Assembly: GCA_030278955.1 (NCBI GenBank)
Contig: JAOANR010000006.1
Coordinates: forward strand, 52,914,915 to 52,978,914
DNA: 64,000 bases
Source: Hygrophila difformis
Lineage: Eukaryota; Streptophyta; Magnoliopsida; Lamiales; Acanthaceae
Direction of reading: 5' to 3'
This document shows, piece after piece, positions 33,161-45,838 of the stretch. The position numbers were made by a program, and so were the translations under genes. The notes beneath the pieces were generated by a model. It was not told where the DNA came from, ran no database searches, and worked only from the letters and a program-made list of their open reading frames with translations. Position 1 is the stretch's first letter. The number at the start of each line of letters is the position of its first letter.

Positions 33161-34960
33161 CACAGAATGATGCATATGACGATGCTGCAACTTTGCAGTC
33201 TTAACAATAGTTTCCCACTTGATGTTATTTGCAAGAGAATTGGAACCATAGTTTTGTGGATCTTTTGATGCACCAAAATGTAAATGTAAACATGAATTCT
33301 TGGAGACTCAAAGAAATACATGGATGGGTCAAGGAAATACATGGATGGTCATTTTGGTAGAGGTGGAGGAGCAATCATTTCATCATAACTTGGTAACTGT
33401 TTATTTGTCTGAAGTGTCTGCTGTTTTATTTACGGGCACATTAGTTTCTGTAGTATTTGAAGCATTTGGCACTCCGTCCCATCTACTCCATTCAGTTTTT
33501 CAAATGAAGGCAGCATGCATATTTGAGTCATCACATTTGTCAGCACTCTCAAACTTTTTGAAATCATCTGGCATTCAAATCTACTCATCCTTATAGTGGT
33601 GATCTCAAGATCCTCTTTTGAGGTAGGGAGAAATTCACCTGCATTGTGAGCATCTCGAGAGGGTGACATCAACTTTGGGAATTCCAGCTTTTGTACTTTA
33701 TCTACTTTAAGAGTTTTCTCAATAACAGCACTTCTAGAACCCGAGTCCTTTGGAATGTCCCAATCAGCCGGAGCCAACACTTCTGAGAAGGCTTTGTAGC
33801 CATTTCCTTATAACCCTGAATCATTATTATCAGCATTCGTCTTTTCTTCAGGTTCAGCGGCTAATTGTTTTGTTTCAAGCAAAGAGCAAGTTGCATTGTG
33901 ATTTGCCGATGTGGCATGACTTTCAAATTGTCTGTAGCCATTTCTGCTTTGAGCCTTTCCCTCAACAAGCTCAGCTATTCGGACTCTTCCCATTAATTTC
34001 ATCTCACTACTATTGGATCTCGACTGCTCAAATAAGATTAAAATAAAATTAAAAAAAGAAAGAAAAGGGCCAACTTATTTAATGCACATTCACATGAAAA
34101 TTTATGCATCATAAAGATGAGGAAGAAGCCAAGGGTTGTTACCTCATTAACTGTTTCTCTGTAGGAACAAGCTGATGATGACGATCTGCTTTGTGCCCTA
34201 CAAGGAGATATTAGAACTAAAGTCCTCATGCTCATTCCAGGAACATGATTTAGGCGTCCAATTGAACCCTTTAAGCAAATTAGGGTAATAAACCACAAAC
34301 TCCGTGCATATTTTCATGATGATGATCATCATCTTCACAATCTTCTCTCTTCACCATCGCGGTATTTAGAATACCTCTTTGCAAAACTAGGTTCATAGCG
34401 GAATGTTGGCTTGAATTGGTTTACTCCTTTATTTAGCTTCTTGGTGGTTCTTGAACAACAGGTTGCCTTTTTGGAGTATGAAGAATTGTATAAGAAACCA
34501 TTGCCTTTGTGGCAGGGAGAAACCCATCCAACATCAACTTTTGAGCTTGTGGATCCGTCACAAGGTTCCAGATGAGTCAACTTTTCGAGGCCCATATCCT
34601 CAAATGCATGCGTGCCAGCAACACTACAATTTAAGAATGAGGATTCAGTCTTTGAGAGTGTGTCAATTGCATTCCCAATTTAAGAATCTGAACTCTCCTT
34701 GTGTTCTATTGACTCTTTACTGTTCTGAACATTTTACACTTTCATCCGAAGTTTCTCGCTGCTCGTCACCAGTAGAAGGCTGATTCAGACCTGTGTGGAG
34801 GAAGACGAGATACAACCGGGCGAGATAAATTAGTTTTCCTTTGGCTTGGATGATGTTGGTGTTCTTCAATTCATACTGATAACAATGGTAGATTCAAAAT
34901 CAATGTTTTGTCCTCAATCACATCTTCATCAGCCAAAGAAATAGATAAAGCCAAACACAA
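33161..34960 (-). pseudogene. DUF688-family gene relic (copy B), with intact last-exon piece
   Basis: A clean exon at 33161-33298 (acceptor AAG, donor GTG/GTAAGT) encodes FGASKDPQNYGSNSLANN and KWETIVKTAKLQHRHMHHSV, the conserved C-terminal DUF688 segment. Upstream on the minus strand come SYDEMIAPPPLPK, KLMSPSRDAHNAGEFLPTS, LAPADWDIPKDSG, QSRNGYRQFESHA, FRYEPSFAKRYSKYRDGEE and DTLSKTESSFLNCSVAGTH. Stops (for example before IKQQTLQTNKQLPSYDEM and at SSDS-stop) and frameshifts kill it. About 250 bp present in copy A (the VPFIW to VPSAGEK region) is deleted, joining RLPPHRSE to SAFYW-stop. The family call is from remembered motifs. Confidence 0.78.
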
Positions 34961-35079
34961 CTAAAACACAATTCTTCGATTCTAATCAACACCTGAAATG
35001 TTGGGGGAAAGGAGGAGATTATTTCATTCACACAAATAGTGCCTACCCTATCTCAAGAACCAACCCTATCACAAGCACT

Positions 35080-35802
35080 TAGAGCTGTCAAAATGGGCTT
35101 GGCCGTTGGGCCAGCCCGCCCCCGCCTCCCAAAAGGGTGGAGTGGGCTGAATAAATAAAGGCCCGTTTGGAAGCAGGCCTAAACGGGCTAGCCCGCCTGA
35201 ACCCGCCGTCGCTTGGGCTGGCCCGCGGCTGGTGCAGGCTAAGCCAAAATTTTAATTTATTTAATTTTTTGTTAAGTTTGTTATGAAAATCTAAATAATA
35301 TATGTATTTGTAAGAATATTGATTAGTTGAATATTATTTGAGTTCATATATTTAATTTCATATTAGTTAATATAATTCAATTTATAATTTTTTTTAATAT
35401 AAAAAAATATAAATTGAATTATATTAACTAAATTAAATTAGAATAATTTTAAAGCTCACTTTATATGACATGAGCTACTTAACAATACTTTTTCAACTAA
35501 TTTTTTTCAAAAAAAGAATACTATACATTTAAACTAAAATTATTTTAGATTTTATTAAAAATATATTTAATTTTAAAATTAATTAATATATTTAATTTTG
35601 GATAAATAACAATACAATTTATTATATAATTAAAAATTAATTTATTAATTAAATAAAAAAAACGCGGGCTAGCCCGCCTGGCCCGCAACCCGCCGGTGGG
35701 TTGGTCTGGGCTGAGGTTATTCTAGCCTGCCTAAGCCCGCGAAATGATGGGCTGGAGTGGGCTTGGCACGTGTCGCCCCGCCGGCCCGTCTTGACACCTC
35801 TA
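35080..35802. mobile_element. hAT-type MITE with GGGC-rich ends (copy B)
   Basis: The ends are TAGAGCTGTCAAAATGGGC and, on the other strand, TAGAGGTGTCAAGACGGGC. The 8-bp target duplication is CAAGCACT at 35072-35079 and 35803-35810. The outer 150 bp on each side are GC-rich with many GCCCGC motifs, and the centre is AT-rich. There is no coding sequence. Confidence 0.95.
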
Positions 35803-36515
35803 CAAGCACTGCAATTCCCAATCCAAAACGAATCAAAAAAACAAAGAAAATGTTAATCCACACAAAGGGATTCAAGAAAGGGCAGACTAAAAATGATTAT
35901 TTAGAGATACAATTAAATGCAGAAATTAATACTATCAAAGAAAAGAAAACAAATAGAGATCACATGTAAGTATTCAACATACCTGTTTCAGAAGTGACAG
36001 AGAGCCAAGAATAGCGATCTTCCTCTCAGAACTTGTTGCGCAATCGATCAACAGTAGGGCTTGTTCAATCGATCAAAACTTGTTGCGTTCAATCGTTCAA
36101 TCGTTTAATCGATCATTCTGTCGCCTTCACTGCTGTGTAAAAACGAATGAAATTTCCAGTCGCCAACGCCACCAATCACTTCCACCCGCCACCGCCTATA
36201 CTCTTCCTTTGATTTCCTTTCAAGAACCGACATTTCAGAAACATCCCCGAGAAATCGATCTTAGCGGCCTATCCACGTATACTCTCCCTTTGATTTCCTA
36301 TCCGCCAGAAATTCAGCATCAACCGTTGATTCCTAACTCCCATTTCTTGATCTTCTTCTCAATCGATCAACATGGCGAAAATTCAAACCACCTACGCAGA
36401 ATTGGGGATCACATATTATGCCGTCCTATAGTCGTCTCCCTTTGATTTCCCGATCGATTATTTCACAGTTCCAGCGCCAGCGCCACAGCAATTCAATCGA
36501 TCATTTCAAACATGG

Positions 36516-37450
36516 CCTCTAGTAACCACAGCGGCAGCAGCAGAAGCAAGTGCTAGAGCAATGGGTTGTGACAAATTGTTCTTATCCTTCAAGTAGTGTT
36601 AACCTGCTGTTGCTCATCTTTCCTATCCTGGACACCTTTTGCTCATCTTATCTGTTCCTATCCCGGACACCTCTGTTTTTATCCTAGCAGGGAACAAATC
36701 CTTATTAGATGCTAGTCCATGAATGGAACAGAAATGAGATCATTAGATGCTATTTTAATACGTCCCCGAATATGACCATGACCCTCTTCTGCTTGAACAA
36801 TTCATAAACCAGCCCTTTGTTTAATCCTTTTTTTAAAAGTACAACTACAATCGATCTCACCAGAGTGATTTCTAAAGTCTAAAGGGCACACTATATAACA
36901 AAATATACACCCGAAAAATAAATAAAATAGAATGAAATAACTAACAACTAACCAAATGATGGGAGTTCAAGTAACCACGTCAGCAGCAGCAGAACCAAGT
37001 AGTGTTAACCGTCTGTTGCTCATCTTTCCTGTTCCTATCCCGGACACCTCTGTGCTTATCCTGGCAGGGAACAAATCCTTATTAGATGCTAGACCATGCA
37101 TGGAACAGAAACGAGATCATTAGATGCTATTTTAAAAAGTCCCTGAATATGACCCTCTTCTGCTTGAACAATTCATAAACCAGCCCTTTGTTTAATGCCT
37201 TTTTTAAAAGTACAACGAAAATCGATCTCACCAGAGTGATTTCTAAAGTCTAAAGGGGAGAGAATAACATAATACAAAATTTCTTGCCAGAAATCTCTAT
37301 GATCTTGTACACTATTGATTTTCTGAAAACTACTATTAGACTGGGCCTTATACGAATCATGCTCCAAATAAAATCAAGAAAATCAGCCAGGAATTGCTTT
37401 TGTAGCACGATACCTGTTGTGCGGCAGGGCGATAGTGCCCACAAAGAACT
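36516..37450. repeat. Direct duplication of a flank module (copy B)
   Basis: About 320 bp (36516-36893, starting near TAACCACAGCGGCAGCAGC) recur at 36969-37256. Both contain CCCGGACACCTCTGT, CAGGGAACAAATCCTTATTA and AACCAGCCCTTTGTTTAAT. Copy A has only one such unit (24448-24745), while copy C has both. Confidence 0.85.
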
Positions 37451-39782
37451 ATCTCAAAGGAGGAGAGAGTGCCCACCCTATCTAAACCAGATGCAATGCC
37501 ATTTGAGACATGAATTCTGTCATTAATTCTGCCTTGTAAAATGCGAGCGAAATTAAGTTCTAAGCTAAGCTATATCATTTTAAAAAATAAGCCAAACTAA
37601 AGTTTCTTTGTAAAATAAGTTAATCAATATAATGAATGAAAGTGAACTTCAGGAAATTGTTTATTAGCTCAGTTCTAAGCTAAGCTATATATCCTACTGA
37701 AAGGCAGCTATCTCAACTTGAAAATGGGACCGATTGGAATGGGATTAGGGAATTTCGGCAATGAAATTAGGCCAGACATAAACCAACTATATAGGTTAAC
37801 TATATAGAGTATTACACCAACGCTAATTAAGTGAAGACAAGTAGATGGGTAAAGATCAAAGTAAGAGTCCACGACAAGCACTTAAATGTTCATCTAGAGT
37901 CCAAAAGAAATCCATCATGCACTCAAAGTAACAAGAGTTGAAGATTTGTATTTGCCTAGTTTTAGGTAATTCGTCATTGTAATAACGATTATCTTAATGT
38001 TCCTGCACAATACACCTTTCTTTATACTGCTATCCAATTCATCCAGGAATATTCCGCACAATTGCTGACCATTTTTGGGGGCCATTTTAGTTCACCAATT
38101 CAATTATCTCTTCATTCTCCTAGTAGCCACACATAAGAAGAATTAATAGAATGACCTCGTAAATAAAGAAATTCTCTCAACTTTTATCAATCCCACACAT
38201 AATAGCCACACACTCAAAACATTGCATATGCAACATTAAGGCAACAACATATGTAAAACTAATACGGCCAAAACTAGCATAGCTCAAAAAATATCATTGG
38301 TGGCTCCATTGGTTTAATTAAGCCCAACATTTAAATTCTTTAAAAAAAAAAAATTAAAATACAATTGAAATCGAACCCACTAGATCGAGTTCTGAAGTCT
38401 AAATGGAGGTGATCTTGTAGGAGCAGAGGAGCTGCAACAAAGAAAAGGAGAGGAGAAGCCTTTAAAATTGATTTCCATCTTTATCATAAGCTTCTAGTGT
38501 TAATCCACCACAGATGTGTATAAGTGCAATTTTCTTCGTGGGCAAACATCTTACTCAGTTTTTGGAGTGTACAAAACCAAGAATTCCATAAAATCACCAA
38601 ATGAAGAGACTAGAAGTATGCACAGAAATTAAAACTACGAACATATGCAATGCCAGCAGGTAAGTACAATGAATAGCCTACAAGGGACAGATCATTTTCT
38701 AAGACTTTGAATAGAATAGAGAAGATGTTAATGTTAATGTTAAAAAGATGCAAGTGTGTGAAAGAATAGAGATAAAACTCACCACACTGCTGTAGAAATA
38801 AAAGAAGGAATTTTCCAGGAATCGGAGGATGAACAAAAATCTTCCACTACAGACCGCCCAACCTTCCGTCGCGTTCATCTGCAAAATAATAGAGATCTCA
38901 CTGCTGTGTAAAAAAGAATGAAATTTCCAGTTGCCACCGCCACCAATCTCCTCACCCGCAGCCCTATACTCTCCTTTGATTTCCTTTGGTGGCTCCATTG
39001 GTTTCAAGAAGTTGAACAATTTAAATTTTTTCAAATTTTTTTTTTTTTTTCCAAAATACTACTAAACTGATCTCACCAGAGAGCGTTCTAGAGTCGAAAA
39101 TAGAGACCATAATAGAACACAAAGTTTATTGACAGAAATCTCCATGATCCTGCACGCCATTGATTTTCAGAAAACTATTACCATAGATGAATCAAGCTCC
39201 AAACAATATCAAGTAAAGCAACGAGGAATTGTTTTTGTGCAAGATATGACCAGTACCATACCTGTTGTGCGGCAGTGGCGAGAAAGCAGACAACAGAGAG
39301 GCGGACAGCCAAATAAGCGAGCTAGGAGGTGGACGGGTGGAGGTTGGTGCCGACGGCAGGCCTGAAATATTGGGGAACAGAGAAGAACATACACTCCCTT
39401 TAATTCTTAACCTCGATTTCTTGATTTCTTGATCTTCCCTCTCAAAACTTGTTGCGTTCAATCGATCGAAACTTGTTGCGATCAATCGTTCAACCATTCC
39501 CAGTCGCCTTCACTGCTGTGTAAAAAAGAATGAAACTTCCAGTCGCCAACGCCACCAATCTCCACCGCCCGCCCCGCCGCCGCAGCCCTATACTCTTCCT
39601 TTGATTTCCTTCGATCTTAGCGCCGCCATTTCTAATCTCCTACGCTGCCAAGTGCCAATCTCTTCCGCCTATCCGCCTATACTCTCCCTTTTATTTCCTA
39701 GCATCCGCGGTTGATTCCTTACTCCCATTTCTTGATTTATTATTGATCTTTCTTCTCGAAACTGTTGCTTCAATCGATCAAC

Positions 39783-39941
39783 ATGTTGAAGATTCAAACC
39801 ACCTACGAAGAATTGGGGATCACATATTATGCCGCCCTATACACTCCCTTTGATTTCCTTTCAAGGACGGAGATTACAGGTGGTTTCACGATCGTGATCA
39901 TTTCACAATTCCAGCGCCATCGCCACCCATCTCCAAACTGA
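39783..39941 (+). CDS. Conserved 52-codon ORF, copy B (doubtful gene)
   Basis: Same frame as 27356-27514 and 50551-50709 (MLKIQTTYEELG...). Its survival is expected from the recent duplication, so it is not by itself evidence of selection. Confidence 0.3.
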   Translation: MLKIQTTYEELGITYYAALYTPFDFLSRTEITGGFTIVIISQFQRHRHPSPN

Positions 39942-40313
39942 TATTCAATTGACACCCCGAAATTCCTAAACCCCATTTCTTGATTTCTTCATCTTCCTCT
40001 CAGAAATTTGCGTTTAATCGATCAACAAGCCGGATTGTTGAACCACCACCATTCTGTCGCCTGATCTCCGCCGCCACCGCCCTATAGTCTCCCTTTGATT
40101 TCCTTTCAAAAACGAAAATTCCAGGTTGTTTTCGATCGCGATTATTTGACACTCTCAGCGCCAGCGCCACGGATCTCCAAATTGATTCTCAATTGACCCG
40201 AATAGACCCGAAATTCTATATAAGCTAGGCCCATTTACCCTCCCACCGCCGTGATAACCGCCCCCTTCCTCACAACATCTATATATATGGCACCACCCCC
40301 ACTCATTTTACTC

Positions 40314-40420
40314 GGCTTCAGCCTTCAGGAAGCCTTCTTCACTTAGTAGTGAAGAAGGCAGAAGGCTCTAAGCAGCCTTCGAAGGCTGAAGCCCCCATGA
40401 AGGAGCATTTGCTCCTTCAT
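40314..40420. repeat. Nested hairpin element (copy B)
   Basis: It has the same three stems as at 27884-27991, with one change (CAGGAAGCC for CAAGAAGCC) outside the perfect inner stem. Confidence 0.9.
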
Positions 40421-40819
40421 TAATTTATTAATTTATTAATTAAATTATTAATAAAATATTTAATTTATTAAATTATTAATAAAATATTTAAATTAATAAT
40501 TTATTAATAAAATATTTAAATTAATAAATTATTAATAAAATATTTAATTTATTTATAATTATTTAAATTATTATTAAAATATTTAATTTATTAAATTATT
40601 AATAAAATATTTAAATTAAAAAATTATTTATTAAATTATTAATAAAATCTTTAATTTATTTTTAATTAAATAAATTATTATTAAAATATTTAATTTATTA
40701 TATTATTAATTAAATTATTAATAAAATATTTAAATTAATCAATTATTAATTAAATTATATAAATTAATTATTAAATTATTAAATAAATAATTTATTAATA
40801 ATCATTAAATTATTAACTA

Positions 40820-40853
<34 letters not shown>

Positions 40854-41170
40854 TTACAATTACTAAGTTATAGGTTATTAATAAATTATTTTTAAAATAG
40901 AAAAAGTACGTCGTGATCCACCTCGAGATTTTGATTTAATTTATTAAATTATTTATAAAATATTTAAATTTAAGAAATTATATAAATTATTATTAAATTA
41001 TTAAAGAAATAATTTATTAATAATTATTAAATTATTAACTAAATAACAATAATAATTATTACTTTTAGTCAAAAAATAATAATTATTACTATTATGTATA
41101 AATTAATAAGTTATAGGTTATTAATAAACCATTAAATCATTCTTAAAATAATTAAATCATTCTTAAAATA
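40421..41170. repeat. AT-rich degenerate tract (copy B)
   Basis: It corresponds to 27992-28745. It includes an (AAT)n microsatellite of about 11 units near 40823-40853 that is shorter in copy A. Confidence 0.9.
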
Positions 41171-42325
41171 GAAAGGGTAGATCGTGATGCGCCTCGAGAT
41201 GTCAATTTCTTTTACGTCCACAATGGCTCGTCAACTCGGCATCATTCATGAGCCGCAGCTTTCGGTGTATATATAAATGTCCTTCTTTGAAGTTCTTTTT
41301 CGTGTTTAACTTTATCTTCTTTTTCGTTGGACTTTTATTTCCCTTTCACTTAAGATGAGGAGGAACTATCACCGGAAAAATACTACGTATTGAATTATAT
41401 AAATATTATATTAATTTAATTTCTTTAAAAATATTACGTTATTATCTAAAAATAAATAAATTAGTAATAAAATAGTAATAATAAGTTATTCTTAGATTAT
41501 TTTGTTTGTTGGAAACCTATATAGCCGTTATTTTTAAATTGTTAAACTATAAGTTAGATTAAATAATTGAATTATTACTTAAATTATGAATTTTTTTAAA
41601 AAAAATTGTTTAATAAATATCCATTTATTATTTAAACTACTCCTATTATTAAATTATTAGATTAAAATAAAATACAAAATTCATAACCAAAAGATGTTTA
41701 TGAAGATGTTTAAATAGATCATTAGTAAAAAAATGTTTATATAATAACATATATTATATTTAATTAAATAGAATAAATAAAAAAAATATAATGATAAGAG
41801 GGTCAAATCGATTAATACTAAAAACTTAGGGGACTAAAATTGGTTATTAAGAAAGATAAAGGATTAAATTGGTTAATAAGAATATAATTAAGAGGAGTCA
41901 AATGATGAAATTGGTTCAATTATGGTACTTCGGGGACGATTTTAGCAATTACCAAAATTAAAGAATGAAATTGATAATTAAAGATACTTACCAGAATAAG
42001 TTGATTGTTATTTTTCCTAAGAACCAATGTTTTATTTGTTACAATAATTATTCCTAAAACCACCGAAATTACTCTTTTAACTATTGCTCGCTGCTTGTAC
42101 TTACATAATTCAAATCACGTACCCAAAAGATAATAATTCAAATTATATGCTTATCAATATTAAGACATAAAAACCATCTGGAGTGTGTGTTATACCAATC
42201 CATTCATCTCACTATGACGTTGTTGTCTATACGAGGCCGTATGTGGTACACGACCACGAACGCCTGAAGTAATAAAGAAACATATATATATATTAATAAC
42301 ATGAGATAATACAGAAAAAAAAGCA
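41171..42325. other. Right part of copy B before the palindrome cluster; no gene seen
   Basis: A TATATATA-containing, T/C-rich segment (about 41265-41345) resembles a promoter-leader region and is repeated in A and C. The remaining AT-rich sequence has no recognised gene. The empty site of the copy A Stowaway lies at about 41740. Confidence 0.45.
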
Positions 42326-42543
42326 CTGGCCGGCCAGTCTAAGCCAAGAACGGCGACCGTTTGCATCATTGTGCAAACGTCCAGGGGTGGACGTTTGGGG
42401 TGGACGTTTGCATCAAAATGGCCAAGGACATCCCGTTCAATGAGAAAATAGAAAAAAAAAAAAGTCCACTGTTGGACGTTCGTCTAACAAATCAAACGGC
42501 AAGTATGTCGTTTGCTTCTACATGGCCATGGATATCCATGGCC
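42326..42543. repeat. Palindrome cluster (copy B)
   Basis: CTGGCCGGCCAG (42326) is a perfect palindrome. It is followed by GTTTGCA...TGCAAAC, TGCAAACGTCCA with TGGACGTTTG copies, CAAACGGCA/TGTCGTTTG and the perfect 20-bp GGCCATGGATATCCATGGCC (42524-42543). Here TGGACGTTTG is duplicated compared with copy C. Confidence 0.88.
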
Positions 42544-42835
42544 GTTTGCCCCAACACTTGAAAAAAAAAAAAAAAAAAATAATACAAAAGAAAGCAACCA
42601 GACCGGATAACATGTACTGCGCAAATCATACTCCATGTTCCAACATATCCCAATAGATCCAAATGCAACATACTCCGTAATGTGAACAACAACTAAAAAA
42701 AAAAGAAAAAAAAAACCCCTAAGCCAAGAACCGCGAATAGAAATGGGAAGAAGAAAGTTTGCAACCAAAAAATAAAAATGCCTACCTCCTATAATACTTA
42801 ATACAAATGTGATACAAATCAGACATGTAATCAAC

Positions 42836-43092
42836 TACCCCCTCCGTTCCTTAAGAATTGCAACATTATTGCATTTCACGTATCCAATGCACAAGTTTAT
42901 CGCTTCATATCTTAAATGGAATATAAAAATTATAAAAATTAGATATTCTAAAACTACGCGATTATGCGAATCCAACAAGATACTACTTGATTATGTTTAT
43001 TTTATATAACTGTGTAAAAACTTAAATCAAAGTTACTTAATAAATAGTAACAACTATGCAAATGTTTTATTCTTTAAGAAATGGAGGGAGTA
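42836..43092. mobile_element. Stowaway-type MITE (copy B)
   Basis: Ends CCCCCTCCGTTCCTTAAG and CTTTAAGAAATGGAGGGAG lie within TA. Inside are the family segments ATTCTAAAACTACGCG and CCAATGCACAAG. Confidence 0.92.
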
Positions 43093-43275
43093 TACGTAAA
43101 AAGCTTGAAACCATGGGAAAAAAACCCATTTAGTACCATAAGTCTTTTTAATTTCTAAAATCATCCCACAAATATTAAATTAGACGGACCCGTCCTGAAC
43201 CCGGTTATTTCGCTAATTTTCACTGAACCCGTCTCATAACAATCCTAATGGAGGGATGGGTTCGGCAATGATTAG

Positions 43276-43936
43276 TGTAACACCCCGGTTTTTGGTAACC
43301 CAAGTCGGGATGTCACCGCCACACCTCTCTAGCAAGACACGGTTTCTCCGAGCTTACTAAAGAGATGCAAGGCTAGGTATTGCAGTATTTAAAATATTTA
43401 AAACAATTAAAAACAACCCATACAATATAAATCCAAAAATAATATTATAATGCAGCGGAAAAATAATATCTAAGTATAAGTATTGTAGCGGAAAATGTAA
43501 ATATGACCAACATGGCCAAAACACGGGTTAAACAGGCCCGTTCATACTATAGTCTAATGCAAAATTTAAAAATACAGTGTTCCCAAAAATCCCATGCATG
43601 TACGTGCTCAAGTATAATCCACATGCCCTGTAGGAAAAAGGAAGAAATGGTTTTGGGTCAGCACAACTTGCTGAGTAAGTTAACACATACATGACCGTGA
43701 GGTTTCAAAGCCATTAAATTAATATTTAAACAAAGGCATGATCATAATTCATAAACAATTTAATTTAATTAACTAAATAACTTGCATAACTAATTCATGG
43801 ATTCTAACAAGTAACACATTTAGCATAACTTAAATAATAGCCATAATTAATTTAGATAAAGCATTAAATAATTTAGATGGACAATAAATAAATATTTTAA
43901 CTATCCCCATTACACCCAAGATTTAGTATTTCACGA
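43276..43936 (-). repeat. Truncated gypsy LTR (copy B)
   Basis: It begins TGTAACACCCCGGTTTTTGG and matches the first 740 bp of the LTR at 58488-61079, then stops abruptly at CACGATTG. The missing part is due to the segmental duplication junction, not to transposition. Confidence 0.92.
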
Positions 43937-43989
43937 TTGGATTGTGTGCAGAAATCAAACAAGACAAGTTAAATGAGACAGAGGGAGTA
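43937..43989. mobile_element. Right-end fragment of a Stowaway-type MITE at the B/C junction
   Basis: GATTGTGTGCAGAAATCAAA...GACAGAGGGAGTA is the right terminus of the MITE family, without its left part. The flank after it (AAATTCAATCC) also occurs in copy A at 21656 without a MITE. Confidence 0.85.
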
Positions 43990-44339
43990 AAATTCAATCC
44001 ATCCTATTAGTTACGTTTTCTTTCATTTTTTGTCTGTCTCAACGTTTTCTCTCATTTTTATTTTAGTAAATAATTAAATATTAATTATCATACTTACCCG
44101 ATATCATCACATTAATAAATAAATCAAAAGTTCAAATGTACAATCATCACATCACACATAAATAAATCAGTTAAAAAATCCAAACTCATTATAATTACAT
44201 CGCATAAATTCATATTTTATCCATACTTTAACTATATAGACCATACTTAAATACTAGTAATTATTCTCACATAAAATATCATATCAAAAATTCGAATTAC
44301 TATTCGCATGTAATGCATGGATGAGCCAAGAATATCACA

Positions 44340-45740
44340 TGGTGATTTTGGTAGAGGTGGTGGAGCAATCATTTCATCATAACTTGGCAACTGTTTGTTT
44401 GTCTGAAGTGTCTGCTGTTTTATTTACGGACACTTTAGTTTATGTAGTATCTGAAGCATTTAGCACTCCGGCCCATCTGCTCCATTCAGTTATTTCAAAC
44501 GAAGGCAACACACATATTTGAGTTTGAAATCATCTGCATTCAAATCTACCCATCCTTATCGTTGTGATCACAAGATCCTCTTTTGAGGTAGGGAGAAATT
44601 CACCTGCATTGTGAGCATCTCGAGAGGGTGACATCAACTTTGGGGATCCCAGCTTCTTCTGTACTTTATTTGCATTGTGATATGTGGATGTGATATGACT
44701 TTCAAATTGTCTGTAGCCATTTCTGCTTCGAGCCTTTCTCTCAACAAGCTCAATTGTTCGTACTCTTCCCATTGATTTTATCTCACTTCTATTGGATCTC
44801 GAATGCTCAAATAAGATTAAAATAAGAGAAAAAAAAAGGGCCAACTTATTTAATGCACATTCACATGAAAATTTACGCATCATAGAGATGAGGAAGACGC
44901 CAAGAGTTAACTGTTTCGCTTTAGGAACCAGCTGATGAAGACGATCTGCTTTCAGCCCTACAAGGAGAGATTGGTACTCAGGTCCTCGTGCTCATTCCAG
45001 AAACAGGATTTTGCGTCCAATTGAACCCTTTAAGCAAATTAGAATAATAAACCACAAACTCTGTTCACATTTCCATGATGATGATGATCATCATCTTCAC
45101 AATCTTCTCTCTTCAACATCGCGGTATTTAGAATACCTCTTTGCAAAACTAGGTCCATAGCGGAATGTTGGCTTGAATTGGTTTACTCCTTTATTTAGCC
45201 TTTTGGTAGTTCTTGAACAGGTTGCCTTCTTGGAGTATGATGAATTGTATAAGAAACCATTGCCTTTGTGGCTGGGAGAAACCCATCCAACATCAACCTT
45301 TGAGCTTGTGGATCCGTCGCAAGGTTCCAGATGAGTCAACTTTTCGAGGCCCATATCCTCAAATGCATGCGTGCCAGCAACACTACAATTTAACAATGAG
45401 GATTCAGTCTTTGAGAGTGTGTCAACTGCATTCACAATTTAAGAATCTGAACTCTCCTTGTGTTCTGTTGACTCTTTACTGTTCTGAACATTTTACACTT
45501 TCATCCGAAGTTTCTCGCTGCTCGTCACCAGTAGAAGGCTGATTCAGACCTGTGTGGAGGAAGACGAGATACAACCGGGCGAGATAAATTAGTTTTCCTT
45601 TGGCTTGGATGATGTTGGTGTTCTTCAATTCATACTGATAACAATGGTAGATTCAAAATCAATGTTTTGTCCTCAATCACATCTTCATCAGCCAAAGAAA
45701 TAGATAAAGCCAAACACAACTAAAACACAATTCTTCGATT
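44340..45740 (-). pseudogene. DUF688-family gene relic (copy C)
   Basis: Its 3' part resembles copy A (VRTIELVERKARSRNGY, KVQKKLGSPKLMSPSRDAH). Its 5' part resembles copy B (AVDTLSKTESSLLNCSVAGT, VGWVSPSHKGNGFLYN). The last exon found at 33161-33298 in B is absent because the copy A-type left flank replaces it. It shares the N-terminal deletion and the stops of copy B. Confidence 0.75.
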
Positions 45741-45838
45741 CTAATCAACACCTGAAATGTTGGGGGAAAGGAGGAGATTATTTCATTCACACAAATAGTG
45801 CCTACCCTATCTCAAGAACCAACCCTATCACAAGCACT

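Larger units (their letters stand above)
33081..43936. repeat. Segmental duplication copy B
   Basis: It is homologous to copy A (from 33081) and to copy C. From about 34780 the offset to C is a steady 10764-10767 bp until the LINE insertion in C, with only scattered differences. Its right end lies inside a gypsy LTR. The end point 43936 is where the LTR sequence stops and a MITE end begins. Confidence 0.92.

Noticed and set aside
42484..42834. Hydrophobic minus-strand frame over the palindrome and A-tracts
   Set aside because: The Phe/Leu runs come from poly(A) tracts that differ in length between copies, so the frame is not maintained.
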